The notes: generated from the letters alone by a model not told the origin. Positions 46,027 through 58,972 are shown, counted from the stretch's first letter. The stretch is DNA of 64,000 nt from Pisolithus tinctorius (GCA_024663395.1 JANFAH010000021.1:558001-622000); one strand, 5' to 3'. Made by a program: numbers and translations.

Positions 46027-47575
46027 CTACAACCAGATAATAAGGACAACAGTCATTATCACCGTAAGGGTATTGAGGATCCAAATTCCCGTGCGTATAC
46101 CTAGGCTGCCCTCGAGCGTTTCCGGCTTGCGAGCCGGTTCCCAACCTATCCTGAGTGTTTCCTTCCGACGAAATTCTTCCTCAATTTTTTCCTTTGGTTT
46201 CACCAGCTGTTCAATCACCTCTGTCATTCGGCGAATTATGTCTGCTATTTGCGTTTTTTGTGCGGCCAACATGTTGTATGCCAGTGCTTCGTTTGCCTGG
46301 ATGACCATCACCGCCGCCCACTTTCGAATCCAGAAAAGTGTCTGCCCTCGTCTACTTGTTCGCTCAAGCTGGAGATGATCCCAAAACAGAAATACTTCAT
46401 CCTGTGCAATAGTGTTCCGCTGCATAATAAACAGCGCGTCTGCCAACCGGCTGTTGTCCTGTATGGCGCTGAAAAGGCTTCTCCGGAACAGAAGCCCCTC
46501 TCGTTCCTCTTGTTCGGTATATGCCTTCTGTTGCTCCTCTAATTCTCGTATGCGTTCCAAATGCGCCAACTTTTCCGCTTCCATACCTGCAATGATGGCC
46601 AGAAGTCGGGCCTTCTCGGTCCTGAAGGTTTGTTCCATGTTTTCGATACGACTTTTAATGTTTTCAATTTCCTCGCGTTTGCTCTCCAGATCATCTTGGG
46701 CTACCTGTCGCCTTTCCTCGTCTTTTTCACGGGTCGAAGCCTCCAAACTTGCGTAAATTTCTCGAAGCTCAGTACCATATTGCTCTGCTTGCTCCTTCAG
46801 AGCTCGCGTGAGCTCTTTACCCACGGCTGTTCCCGAGAACTCCTTGTGTTCGTCGATGATTTCCCGCTGGCTGGCGAGAGCTACGTTGCCCTTATTGATC
46901 AATTGGCGAACAATTGCTTTCGCAGAGGCTACCGTGCCATCATGACGAACCATTTTACCGCCCCCTTCGAGGACAGCTTTGTAGAACTTGTCATCAGTTG
47001 CTAGCTCGTTCTCTCTTTTATTGCAGATTTCTAGCTCGTCATCTCTCCACATATTGGTGACGATGACGATGTTCTTGAATGCATCCTCCCCGCAGAGTTC
47101 GCGGAAGCACCTGAAGTTGCGCATCGATGTACCTGTCATGCGAGGGTCGGAAATGCGATGCATATAGACGACGCCAGTGAGCTTAACGCCCTGTTCGTAC
47201 CTGTGAGTTAGGACGTGCGTCAGACGGATTGTAGTTCGGTCCCCTCCCGCGTACATACGCAATGCGACTCACGTGTTGGCAAGGTATGCAGATATGTGTG
47301 CTATGATCTCCCTCTCCTTGCGATTGGTGTCGTCAAAGCCCGGCGTGTCGATCAACGTTACCATACACCCATCCAGGTAAAACGGCTTTGACGATTGCAC
47401 ATCAACCGTGCAGCTCTCAAGTCCCATCCCTACCGCAAGACCCGATTTGCTCACGCAGTTGATGAACTATCACGTCGACCACGATGAGATGGAGATGAGC
47501 GTTCGATACATGGGGAAGCTGGTAGGGTATGGTATGCTCACAGTGGATTTCCCACTTCCCGTGAGGCCCATGACG
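46027..47575 (-). CDS. AIG1-like P-loop GTPase with coiled coil and C-terminal anchor, copy 2
   Basis: Tandem paralogue of the gene at 43249. Supported exons: 47542-47575 (MGLTGSGKST), 47273-47466 (FINCVSKSGLAVGMG, LIDTPGFDD) and 46027-47200 (GVVYMHRISDPRMTGTS, VIVTNMW). The G domain is nearly identical to copy 1. The coiled coil and tail diverge more (the segment after MEQTFRTEKARLLAIIAG differs, and copy 2 is shorter). The C-terminal membrane helix is kept (LNTLTVIMTVVLIIWL). Slow change in the G domain and faster change in the stalk suggest both copies are, or recently were, under selection on the GTPase part. The first exon is not resolved. Confidence 0.75.
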
Positions 47576-50237
47576 CTGTATGGACGAGGTGAGGCGTGTC
47601 GGTTACAGACATATTATATGGATGTCACATGTACGCACGCAATTCGAGCTTCGTTTCCTGGGGAAGACATTTATGCACGTCGTTCGCGATTGTAAGGATT
47701 GTAAATCCAGTGGTAGCGGAAAGGGAAACAGTGTGTCCTACGAGCAAGACACCTTGCAGTAGGGCGAGGGTTTACTGCTGTGTGTGGAGACATACTTTAT
47801 ATCTTCACTTACCACATTGCCACCTCGTTGTCGAACTATTTGGACCGCCGGAATCTTCACAAGAAACACGCAGCTGCACGTGCCTCACTGAATGTGTGAT
47901 GGAAGCGAATGTCCCGTTATAATCATCAGCACAGGTTGCATGCGCTCTGATACGATGTAGTAGGCGGTCAGCCCTCCCCGCCTCGGAATACCTTGAAGGT
48001 CGCCAATGTGTATACTGCGAGTAGGTTGAAAATCTGGAAGGGCAACTCACTGTCCCCCAGTTCAACCTTTCAAGTGCGTAAGTGCAGCCTGGCACAATGT
48101 AGCCAGACCGCACTTCAGTGAGCGCCCAAATCAACACATGCATTCATGAAACCTTGATCTTGGATATCGCAAGTCACAAGTGCCATGGACGAGTGTAGGT
48201 TCCTAAAAAGGAATATGAAGGAATATATCGCCCCCATGCGGCTCCGCTGTCATGTCACAAACAAGCACAGTGCAAGTGGGGCCAGTCAGCAGACATCCAA
48301 CCAAACCTCGATAAGATGGAGCGGAAGAGGTGGGTTGAGGATAGGACGGAGTGAGTGGAAAAGCTTGGTTGACGACAGGATAGACTGGAAACGCTTGGTA
48401 AACGGGCACATGCAAGCTGGAGGACCGAAAGATGGCTTTGAACCGTAGAATAAGTTGGTTTTACCAGACTTCATGGACGATATAGACGATCGACAACGAG
48501 ACCTCGCTCGCTCGCCGGGTGTCATTGCGCCTACAAAAGTCCCATGAACTTTCCCGGTGACAGGGTTGGAAGCACGCAGAGAGGACCTCTATGTGGGAAA
48601 GGAGGAGATTTGGATGAAACTTCGTGATCCGTGTGTGAAGTCTTGGGCTCATACAGTCAGTTTCTATCCCCCGATTTCCTGACCTTTCAGGAGCTGACTT
48701 TCCGCAGAGCTGGCAGGGTTTCGATATACCTAAAGACGACCCCTGTCTCTCGTATCCTTTGCACAACGAACCTTGTACGACCAGATGGGGCATCACTAGC
48801 GAAGAAGGTATGGCTTAAGACGGGCAGACCATTGAGTTACACACGAAGGGGAGGCTCGAATCGAAGGTTAGGTTATTCAGCAAAGGGTTGATTCCATTTT
48901 ACTGTTCGGCTCACTTACTATGCGCAGGGATAGTGTGAATACACCCATGAATCGAATCCTTCCCTTCGGCGGCTACTGATTTGAAAGAACTGGGGGTATT
49001 AGGGTGCTTGTAGGCTAGTATCGTATGGCTTCGTATGGCATCCCGCAGACAACAACCAGGCCGACTGCTCTATCAGGCTATCAAAAACCTACAAGTTAAG
49101 CACGAGAACCCATAAAATGCAACCAGGTTTACCGAAAGCCAACCGTGTGCGCCCAAAGCCAAACAGGTCACACCGGACGGAACCAAGGGACAAGCAGGTG
49201 CGTCGAGGGGCAAGCCACGTATCCAGAAGCAGAGGCAGGCGCGGAGGTAGAGCCCCAGGTGCATCAAGCTGCAGCCAAGCGCGCGACAAACCATACAGCT
49301 CATGGAATATTGACCATTTGAAGGTGCAACCAAGTGCGGCATACTATAAGGACGTGAGAGCAGCTATGTTATCCACTGGGATGCAACCAACCGAGTTACC
49401 AACTGCTGAGGTGCGCTGAGGTTCCCCATTTGCAGCGAGTTGTTACTAGTATCTATGTATGTCGACGCATCTTGTGGGGAACTGCACGGAAAGCAAAGTC
49501 GTTTGTGATGCTCGGAACAGTCCCAGTGTCTCCCAGCATTCCCGGATAACTTACTTCCCATTCTCCCGTCCTCCCATCTGGTTGTATCATATCGATCAGA
49601 CCCAAGAATGACCGTGACAGAGTGTCGGGATCTCTCGAGGTTCCATCTGTCCAAGACGAAGAAGCCAGAGACGGAAACCACCGAATCAAATCGGCGTCTG
49701 ATTTGCAAGTCCCAACTTTGGATCCTGTGCTCTCTTGTCATTTCCCGTCGGTAAGTGGCAGCCAAGACTCATGGCAGATGATGCGCTTGACCATTGGACC
49801 AGGACCAGCGTATCTGTCCTTGAGCATCCGCGAGGGGTGATAAGGGCCATTCGTGGCAAACTTTTTCGTCTCGCCTTGTAACTACTGCAGCAGGAAACGT
49901 CGTTGTGGATAGACTTGAGAATGGATTGGAGGATATAGGAGATATTTTGAGTATAACATCCTTGATTTCGAGCTCCAACTAACCAGGCTTGAATTCATAA
50001 TCCCTAGCTAGTAATGGGGACACTTATTTTCTTTGACTGACATTGAAAATCAAGTATCTAAATCGTGGCAACGATAAAATCAGTGTCCATGACACTGATA
50101 TATAGTGATTTTACTTTCTACAGTGGAAGGGGGAAGGCGAGAGACGATAGTAGTAGTACGTTCAGACGATATATAAGCTACACTGAGAATGTCCGGGGTG
50201 CAGAAATACACGATACCGTACAAGGGCTGACCAAGAT
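47576..50237. other. Intergenic region with unassigned small frames
   Basis: To about 48190 this is duplicated GTPase 5' flank. Beyond it I see only frames without features: 48185-48448 plus, 48631-48891 plus, and 49117-49419 plus (an Arg/Pro/Gln-rich stretch, PRDKQVRRGASHVSRSRG). None shows introns or a known family, and I do not call them genes. Confidence 0.35.
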
Positions 50238-50547
50238 CTAAGAGGGTAGTCCAGGACCTACACTACAAAGCCGAGTCTTGAGAGGTCCCCACCTATATAT
50301 CGAGGATAGACGGCGATAGTTGAAGGTGAGAAGAGAAAAAGAAAAAGACGACGTCGGCATCGGCAATGAGCTAATACATAGGACGAGCGCGGCAGAAAAG
50401 GGGGGGAAGGAGCGAATGTGATGGGAAGAGTCGAGACGAGAAGATACAAGACGAGAAAAGAAGGGGCATAGTGGTGGGGAAAGTGGGAAGGGAAGAGGAA
50501 AAGGTCCGCTGAGAAGAAGTCCGCTGCGCATCGAGCTCACGACAGAC

Positions 50548-52432
50548 CTACTGGACGACCTCGTAGAGGAAGCAGTCGGGGTACTTGGCCTTGATCTGCT
50601 GTTCGACCCACCAGTAGGGGGTGAAGTACGTGATGTTGGTCTCGTCAGCAGGGCCTGCACCACCGGTGAGGATTCCAACGATGCGACCATCCCTGGCGAG
50701 AATGATGGACCCGGAGTCGCCAGCATGGGAAAAATTGCCGCGTGTCTTGTCGTAGGGCAAGACGGCGATGTCGATGGAGGTGTGCTTGGTGCCGTATTCA
50801 TCGTAGATACGGGTAAACGACTCGAGACCGTTGGCGCGACCGACGGTGGTCCCGTGGACATCCCATTCTTGACGACGAGCAGGCACTTCTCACCGTAGAC
50901 GTCGAGGTGCTGGGGGTCGTGGATCTCGTCGTCCTGGACGACGCTGTAGGCCTGGAGAAGACCATCCTGTGGGTACTGGTAGTTCGCTTGATCGACGGGA
51001 TGAGGGAACATTGTGTTGTGGAAGTCAGCGGCCGAGAGGTTACCGCCTGCGGAGGAAAGAAAAGTAATAGTCAACTGAAGGCAAGAGAAGACGGGAGATG
51101 AAAAATGCGACGAGAGATGGAGACAAAGATATGGAAAAAAGATGTACCGATGTAAACCTTGTTGCCCTTGAATGTAGCCCAATCAATCTTCTCATTGTAC
51201 AGCTCGATTAAAGCCCAGTCTTTGGTGAAATTGTGAGGCTCGTCCGAGACCTCGATGTTCTCGGAGTGACGCACGAAGCCAATAACACGCCAGTTAGGGG
51301 TGGCATGGTACCTGGTGACCTCATCGTGGAGCGCGTTCACCTCCTTGATCTTCTTCATCGCCTTCGCCACCAACTCCACGTGCTCCTTGCGCCTCTCGGT
51401 AACCTTGCTGTTCTCTCCCTCGACAGGCTCCCCCAGCCTGCTAAGCGTGTCGTTCCAGACTTCGATGGAGCGGAGGAGGTTGCCGATGGTGACAATCATG
51501 GCCGTGATGGCATTGCTGTAGCCGGTGTCACCAAGTGCGACGAACTTCTCATGAGTTGGGCGTGTCTTCCTACCCGCCATGCCCATGTTGGTATAGACAG
51601 AAGGGAGGCAGGCAACGTGGGCGCAAGTCAGAATGGCGGTGGTCTTGTCGTCTTTGCCAAGGCGGAAGTAGAGAGCGGCTGTGCCCTCGAAGTAGGGGTA
51701 CTTGAGGGGTGCAATGGAGAGACCGAGAGCAGCGGTGAATGGCTTTCGCAGGTCGGAGACGTCGTCGAGGGGGTCGAATGAGAGGAGCTTGCGGCCGACA
51801 GCAAAGGAACGAGTTACTACCGACTCAACAAAAGCCACCTCGATGGCGGGGAAGCTAGCCTCAGCGAGGATGCCCTTGATGATGGTGGCAGCGGCAACAG
51901 CGGCATCGTAGAGGAGGGAGTGGGGCTTCACACCGATGGAGAGGACGAGAGGGCAGAAGGGCTTGGCCACCCCGGCATCGGCGTAGGCGAGGGGGTTGAT
52001 CGACGTCCACTGTACGCCAATAGAGTCGAGGTTGTCGTAGATGCGTTTGCCGATAGCAAGCCAAGTGGGCCCAATGGCGTGGCGGTAGACCGGGCGAGCC
52101 TCACGTACGATGCCCTGGGCCTGAGGGCCCTCGCGGACGTGCCAGGCAGGGCCAGATTTGAAGACGCAGGGAGTGCCGCTGCCATAGAAGTCGGTGTAGG
52201 CGTTGGCGTACTTGTCAGTGAGGCGGGTCGCCTTGGAGTCGACATTGTCCACGGCCGCCGTCCTCTCGTCATGGCTCGGGAGAGAGAACTCGCCGGAAGA
52301 GAAGGCAGTCGGGGGAACGAGTATGTCGGTGGAGGAGATGGGAGACTGGTTCCCGACCTGCGTGGAGATGTCTAAACAGCCGTCGAGGAACTCCTTGCTG
52401 ATGTTGAGAGCGTGAGCGATGACGGACGTCAC
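50548..52432 (-). pseudogene. Trypsin-fold serine peptidase-like protein with one apparent frameshift
   Basis: A large basidiomycete family with a chymotrypsin-type triad. The main exon runs 51148-52432 and the second 50548-51046, with a 101-nt intron (donor GTACAT, acceptor CGCAG). An N-terminal domain of about 240 residues precedes the peptidase part. The triad is visible: His in LTCAHVA (near 51618), Asp in KDWALIEL (near 51215), Ser in HAGDSGSII (near 50715). The frame breaks near 50860: GEKCLLVVKNGM reads in one frame, but GTTVGRANGLESFTR, expected to follow, is in another. One base appears missing in or next to the TGTCCACGGG stretch. The 5' end is also open: no ATG precedes the GTG at 52432, though splicing from a donor near 52495 would create one. 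It may be a gene with an assembly error or a recent pseudogene. Confidence 0.65.
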
Positions 52433-53210
52433 TGTCGACGAGAGAGCAGCTAGTAACGAGGAGGGATCAATAAAAGTGAAGAGGGCTTACTTGTAATAAT
52501 CTCCCTTCCGTCGACTCAGCGTGTGCCTCTAAGTTTCTTCACAAGTGCGTCCATTTGTGTTTTCTTGCTTGTCTTGTAGTATTCTGACCTTGCTTCTTTT
52601 CCCAGCGCTTTACTATGCACAGAAAAAAGACCGCCAGTATACGACCAAACCCAGAGGTACTATTGAACCCCTCGCTGGGCTACGGTCCCGCACTCGACGC
52701 ACACGCTCGACATCCAGTCCAAACATGTCGAAGTGATCTTAAACACGCTACTCGCTGACTTACGTTATCCGTTCTCAGTGAGATTAGGTTCAACCCCGAC
52801 CCCGGACCGTCGCTGTCGTCTCGGATAAATGGTTCTTCCGGCCCTGGCTAACGAGTACTGCGTGAGACTTACTTCAGCATGTGTTACCATTAGTCCACAC
52901 GACCAATCTTTCTATACAAGTGTCAACACCTCTTAAGGAGCTTTTCAAGACTTAGACAAATTTTTTGAAATTGCATACAAGTAGTATTACAATACACATG
53001 CCTGCAACTAACAGTAATGACAATTAGTAGCCACTTTGCCTGTCTACCTCTACTGTGACATCCACTAGACTTATTCTGTGCTGTAATACCAGTACTGGAT
53101 TCCACATTATTGCTATTGGTGGTAGCTGAGTCAGTGGTGTTGCCCATGCCAGGAGCAGGTGTGGATGTTGCATTGACATGAACATTCACATTGGCGATTG
53201 AGACTGAATC
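52433..53210. other. Boundary region: gene space to CpG-depleted retroelement block
   Basis: Up to about 52900 the sequence has normal CpG content and may hold the first exon of the peptidase-like gene. From about 52920 CpG nearly vanishes. A minus-strand frame (52923-53189, ending in a hydrophobic stretch LLIVITVSC) is degenerate and unassigned. Confidence 0.4.
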
Positions 53211-53544
53211 TGTTATGTTTCACCTCTGTTTTCTCTTGTACATTTACCTTATGTTTGATCCATTGGACTACTTTTCCTTTTAGAGTCATCTTCCCCTTGT
53301 TCTGATGGCTCACTACTTCCACCACTAGCATTTCTCTCTCATTACATGCTTAGGACATGTGTTGCTATTGTTCAACCAATAGCATAGTTACCTCATTACA
53401 TGCAGACACCTCATGGTCCATTTCCTTGTAGTATTTAGCCTGTTGGCTCAAGTCCTGGAACCCCAGACTTGAGCTGCTCAATTATATGCAGCATTCTCAG
53501 AACTTCACCCTCAGTGTCCTTTACCAGGACCACTCTTACCAGCA
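53211..53544 (+). repeat. 5' LTR of the gypsy element
   Basis: Begins TGTTATGTTTCACC and ends near CTTACCAGCA. It pairs with 59580-59913 at the same length. Almost all differences between the two are CA-versus-TG at one dinucleotide. The exact 3' edge (after ACCA or AGCA) is uncertain. Confidence 0.75.
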
Positions 53545-53762
53545 TTGACCAAATCCTTTGTCATTTACAAAGGTTGCTGCAGCCATTGCTCAGTAGAAAC
53601 CCTCAGTCTGTGGCTGAGCTCCCCTTACACCTCGACTTCAGTCTTAGCATAACAAAAGCTCAAGTCTAACAGCCTTTGGCTGAATCAGTCACTGTTTAGT
53701 GCACCACCATGAACCCCTGAAACAATTGATGTTGGGCACTGTTGCAACCCACATGAGAAGAA

Positions 53763-54850
53763 TTGTCATCAGACAAGGAACAGGAGAGCACTGTCACAGA
53801 CACCTCCTCCAACAAACCTGAACAACCAGATAGAGGATTCACTTCTGGTATCCTCTTGAACCTCTTTAACCAATCTCTAGCCATGCTCAGTACTCCCATT
53901 CCACCAGTACCTCCCCCTGTCACTCTTCCCACACCACCAACCCTGCCCACAATGTCCAGTTCATCATCTAAGGCAATGACTGGCACTGCTGCCATCAAAG
54001 CCACTGAATTGAAGATTGGTGCCCTGTCCAATTTTGATGGAGACCAAAAGAATGCCATGAGCTGGCTGTACTCAGTCCAGACATACCTCATGGTAAATGA
54101 AGAAGTCTACAACACTGACACCAAAAAGGTTGTCTATGCACTGTCATACATGAAGAAAGGGGTTGCTTGCTCTTGGGCAGCAACCTTCCAGAAAACATCT
54201 CTGGAGAAGAATCCCCCAAGCTTCAGCTCCTTTGCTGACTTCAAGAAAGAATTTAAAGATTCATTCACCTCCCCTGATATGGCTGGTACTGCTATTACAA
54301 AGCTGTGTACCATGAAACAAAAAGACTCAATGGAACAATACATCACTGACTTCCAAACTGCTGCCACCAACTCTACCATCATGGAAGATGTTGCCTTGAT
54401 CAAGTTCTTCTCACAAGGACTCAAGCCCTTCATTGCAAATCATATCCATATGATGGAAACCACTCCCACCAAAATCACTGAGTGGTACACCCAAGCACAA
54501 AAGTTCAATGCAAAATGGAGAAAGGTGAATGAACTTTCAGGAAAGAAAGAAAAGAGGACATTCTACCCAAAGAACAACCTCTCAGAGGAAAAAGATCCAA
54601 ACACTATGGATGTGGATGGAGTGAGACTCTCCAAAGAAGAAAGAGACTGTCACATCAAAGAAGGAAGATGTTTTGGTTGTGGAAATAAGGGACACCTCTC
54701 TTGAGAATGTCCTGACAAAGGGAAGACCCCCCAGAAGAGGGTCAATAAAATCCAAAAGATTGTAGAAGTCAAAGAAAGTGATGGTGAAGAAAAAGTTGCT
54801 GGTCCTTCCATTGCCTCAGTCAATATTGCTAGGGCACTAAGAAAGGATTT
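53763..54850 (+). pseudogene. gypsy gag: capsid-like region and zinc knuckle
   Basis: A continuous gag reading (after a stop, no ATG until MLSTPIPPVPPP) with the retrotransposon-gag domain (FDGDQKNAMSWLYSVQ, FKDSFTSPDMAGTAI, LIKFFSQGLKPFIA) and a CCHC knuckle (CFGCGNKGHLS-stop-ECP). The stop is TGA at 54702-54704, at a position that is Arg in related knuckles. Beyond it the frame closes near 54850. Capsid and nucleocapsid function in the ancestor is inferred from family. Confidence 0.8.
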
Positions 54851-54868
54851 TTAGAAGGGAACTCTGCA

Positions 54869-57800
54869 TTGATGCCAGATGTTCCTGTTACTAAGGACAG
54901 TTCTCCTTCTGTTGCACCTGTACTAGTATCTTCTACCCCAGATTGTACTATGCAAATCCCTGTTACCCTCTATGCATCAGAAAGAACTGGAAAAGTCATC
55001 AACACCACTGCACTGGTCGACTCCAGTGCTGAAATTTCCTGCATTGATTGGGGATTCATGTGAAAGCATTGAATCCCTACTCAATGACTTGCTGAACCCA
55101 TCCTCACCAAAATGCAGATGGAACCCAGAACTCCAAGGGAAGGATCTTGTTTTCCACCACCCTGTACTTCAAGGTCAAAGGACTTGTTCATCAGTCCTTT
55201 TTCCACATCATCAACTGTGGGTTGGAAAATGTCATTCTCAGCCTCCCTTGGTTGCAAGAAAACAACCCTGTTGTTGATTGGAAAATGGGAACCCTCTCCA
55301 TTGATGAAAGAACCGATAGATCCAAGGAGTTAAAATGCAACATCTCTTCTGTTGCTATCAAAGAACCCACTGTAAACCTTGTGTCCCCTGTTGAAAAGAA
55401 AGGGATCAACAAGTTTATGGACTATGAAGAACCAGAAGATGAAACAATCCATGCCCACTTCATTATGGCACTAGGAAAACTTGTCAAAGAAGCCAAGAAG
55501 GTTAATCCCAAAAATAGCCTTCTTAGAAAAATCACCACAGCTACTGAGTTAGCCCAAGAAGAACACAAGAAGAAACTGAAGGCCATCCTCCCTGAGGAGT
55601 ATAAAGACTTCACCTCAGTTTTTGAGAAACCCTCTGATGGGATACTACCCCCATCACAACCTTATGACCATGCCATAAACCTGGTTGATGACTTCATCCC
55701 CAAGGTGGCAAAAGCATACCTGCTCTCCCCTTCTGAACAGGAGTCTGCAGAGAAGTTTATAGAAGAAAACCTTTGAGAAGGCAAAATCCACCCCTCAAAG
55801 TCTCCCCAGGCAGCACTCTTCTTCTTTGATGGAAAGAAAGACAGCTCCCTTTGTCCCTGTCAAGATTACTGATATCTGAATAAAAACATGGTGAAGGACA
55901 TGTACCCCCTTCCCCTCATCTCAGATCTCATTGACAAACTCAAGGGAGTGTCTATCTTCACAAAAATGGATGTAAGATCAGGCTACAACAATGTTCATAT
56001 CAAAGAAGGAGACCAGTGCAAAGCTGTGTTTATTATGCACGAGGGTCTCTTTGAACCTACTGTCATGTTCTTCAGACTGTGCAATTCCCCCACCACCTTC
56101 CAGTGATTCATGAATGACTCTTTCCAAGACATGATTGCTGAAGGATGGCTGGTCATCTATATGGATGACCTCCTCATTTTCTCCACTGACCCTGAAGAAC
56201 ATAAGCAAAGAACCCATCGCATTCTTGAATGAATGAGGGAACTGTCGCTTCCTCTTAAATTGGAAAGATGTCATTTCAATCTAACTGAGGTGGAATACCT
56301 GGGGATGATTATCAAGGAAAACACCATCACCATGGACCCTGTCAAAGTCCAAGGCATTGCTGAATGGCCTGTCCTGAAGAAAGTCAAAGATGTGTGATCC
56401 TTCCTGGGATTTGCTAACTTCTATTGAAGATTTGTCCCTTACTATTCAGACATCGCTCACCCCTTGATTGACCTTACCAAGAAAATGACTACTTGGGAAT
56501 GGTCAAAGAAATGTCAAAGTGCCTTTGAACTTCTAAAAAGAATCTTCATGGCACAACCTACCCTTTGAATGCCCAATACCTCTCAGCCATTTGCAGTTAC
56601 CACCAATGCATCCAAGTATGCAACTGGAGGGGTTCTCCTCCAAGAAGATTCAAATGGCCAGTGGCAACCCTGTGCCTTCATCTCCCAGTCATTTAACCCC
56701 ACTGAAAGAAACTACAACATCTATGATAGAGAATTACTAGGGGTTATCTGAGGATTGAAATCCTGGAGGCATTACCTTCACAGATCCCTGTTCCCAGTCA
56801 AAGTCTTCACTGACCATAAAAACTTGACCTACTTCAAGGCACCCCAAAATCTGAACTGTCACCAGGCTTGCTGGCTCCTTGACCTTGCAGACTTTGATCT
56901 GCAGCTGGAACATGTCCTGGGAAAAGACCTAGCTGCATCTGATGCACTTTCCTGCTGACCTGATCATATTCCTGATGAGAATGAAGACAACAAAGGAGTT
57001 ACTCTCCTTCCACAAACTATGTTTGTTAATCTCATTGATATGAACCTCACCCAGAAAGTTGCATCCTCCTCCATGACAGACCCCATAGTCCAAACAGTAC
57101 TTCATGCCATTGAAAATGTTGACATGCCACTCCCTTTCAAATCCAAATCTCATCTCTCTGATTGGAGATTTGACAATGGAGTTCTACTCTATAAAGACCA
57201 GGTGTATATCCCTGATGATCTCACCTTATGAAGGACCATTGTGTCCAACCACCATGACCATCCCTCTGCAGGACACCCAGGTGTCTTAAAAACCTGACAA
57301 CTCATCTCTTCTGAGTTTTGGTGGCCTGGACTCACATCCTTCATCTGCAAATACACTGAAGGCTGCATTACTTGCCAGCAGAATAAGGTTAACACCCATC
57401 CAATGACTCCTCCCCTGACACCCATCCCCTTGACCTCAACCTGCCCTTTCCAACAGATCTCTTGTGATCTGGTTACCAATCTACCCCTTTCTAAGGGTTA
57501 TGATTCCCTTTTGGTCATGGTAGACCATGGGCTTACAAAGGAAGTAATTTTAGCACCAACCAAGAAAACTGCCTCTGCTGCCAATATTGCAGCACTCTTT
57601 TTCAAGAAGGTCTACTCCCATTTTGGGTTGTATGACAAAATCATATCTGACAGAGGCCCTCAGTTCACCTCAATGTTTGCCAGAGAACTTGCTTCCCTTC
57701 TGGGATACTCCCTTGCCTTGTCAACAGCTTATCACCCTCAGACTGATGGAGAAACTGAATGCATAAATCAAGAGGTAGAAACATACCTCCACATCTTTGG

Positions 57801-58629
57801 CCAGAACAACCCCACCTTGTGGGTAGACAATCTTCCAATGGCAGAGTTTGTGCACAATCACCATCCTCATTCTGTTACCCATCAATTGCCATTCTACCTC
57901 ATGTATGGCTACAAACCAAAACCACTTCCATCCCTGATCATGGAAACCCACCTTCCTGCCACTGAGTCTGGACTCAAAGAACTCCAAAAAGCTAGAGAAG
58001 AAGCCCTCATGGCACATGATCTAGCTAGAAAAATGATGAAAGACTGCTCATCATGACCCTTCACCCCATTTCAAAAAGGTGATAGAGTTTGGCTAGAAGC
58101 ACAGAACTTAAAATGTTCCTACAAAAATAGAAAACTCACCCCAAAATGAGAGGGACCCTTTACCATCTCCAAAGTCTTATCTCTGATCACCTACCACCTC
58201 ATGATTCCTGCACAATGGAAGATCCACAATGTCTTCCATGCTTCTCTCTTATCACCCTATCATGAAAATGACATCCATGGACCAAACTTCCCAGTTCCAC
58301 CACCTGACCTTGTCAATGAAGAAGAAGAGTATGAAATAGAGGTGATAGTTGGCCATAAAAGGTCTGGCCATGGACACACCTTCTTAATCAAATGGAAGGG
58401 TTACCCTTCTTCCGAAAACTTGTGGCAAAAGGAAGCACACCTTGAACATGCAGACAACACTCTCTCTGCCTATAAGAAACACTTCCCCAAAGACTTCCCT
58501 TCCCAGAAACCTCCCACTCAACACTTTTCTTGCACTATCAGAAACATCACCTTCAAAATGCCTCCTCATCATTACACCTACCCCCATGAACCTTCTCATC
58601 ATCACACCCCCTTTGCTTGTCATCAATGA
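54869..58629 (+). pseudogene. gypsy pol: protease, RT, RNase H, integrase, chromodomain
   Basis: Protease near 55012-55050 (VDSSAEISCID; families have Asp-Ser/Thr-Gly, here Gly is Ser). A one-base shift near 55110 brings the reading into the main frame. [15 protein letters not shown], catalytic YMDD at 56158-56169, FSTDPEEHKQR. RNase [16 protein letters not shown] with Asn where the catalytic Asp is expected. Integrase: an HHCC zinc finger (HDHPSAGHPG, CITCQQNK), CDLVTNLPLSKGYDSLL, SDRGPQFTS, and a Glu in the motif after TDGETEC. Chromodomain near 58331-58490 (YEIEVIVGHKRSG, FLIKWKGYPSSENLW). In-frame TGA at 55774, 55870, 56104, 56230, 56395, 56425, 56566, 56749, 56956, 57229, 57295, 58054 and 58147. 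No TAA or TAG occurs. Confidence 0.85.
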
Positions 58630-58972
58630 CAACCTGCTGGCAATCAGATGATCACTTCCTACTGCCTCTTCATTGCTGACCCCACCATTGTTGGTATGGT
58701 CCATCATGAGGTCAATGAAAACTCCCCTCTTGATTTAGTTTATCATGCCACCATCCAAGCCCTTCAGCTTGAAGAATTGACCTGCTACATGAACTGACAG
58801 AACCATCCTCAACAAAATCACACATGAACAAGTTCTCTTGCTTTTAAGACTTTTTGATATTCTAGGGGGTGCTGACCTCATCTACAACATTTGTCAGTAC
58901 CCTACATTGATTGCTCCCCCTCCTCCTGGGTCTTGAAGACCCTCAACTGCAACCTCTCCTCCAATTTCATCT

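Noticed and set aside
49030..49090. Possible tRNA gene (minus strand, sequence resembling a D-arm)
   Set aside because: No T-loop consensus or acceptor pairing could be found.
54702..58149. TGA read as a sense codon (alternative code)
   Set aside because: Other genes in the window (for example MFS and IES2) use normal stops, and the TGA codons cluster in CpG-depleted repeats where CGA decay explains them.
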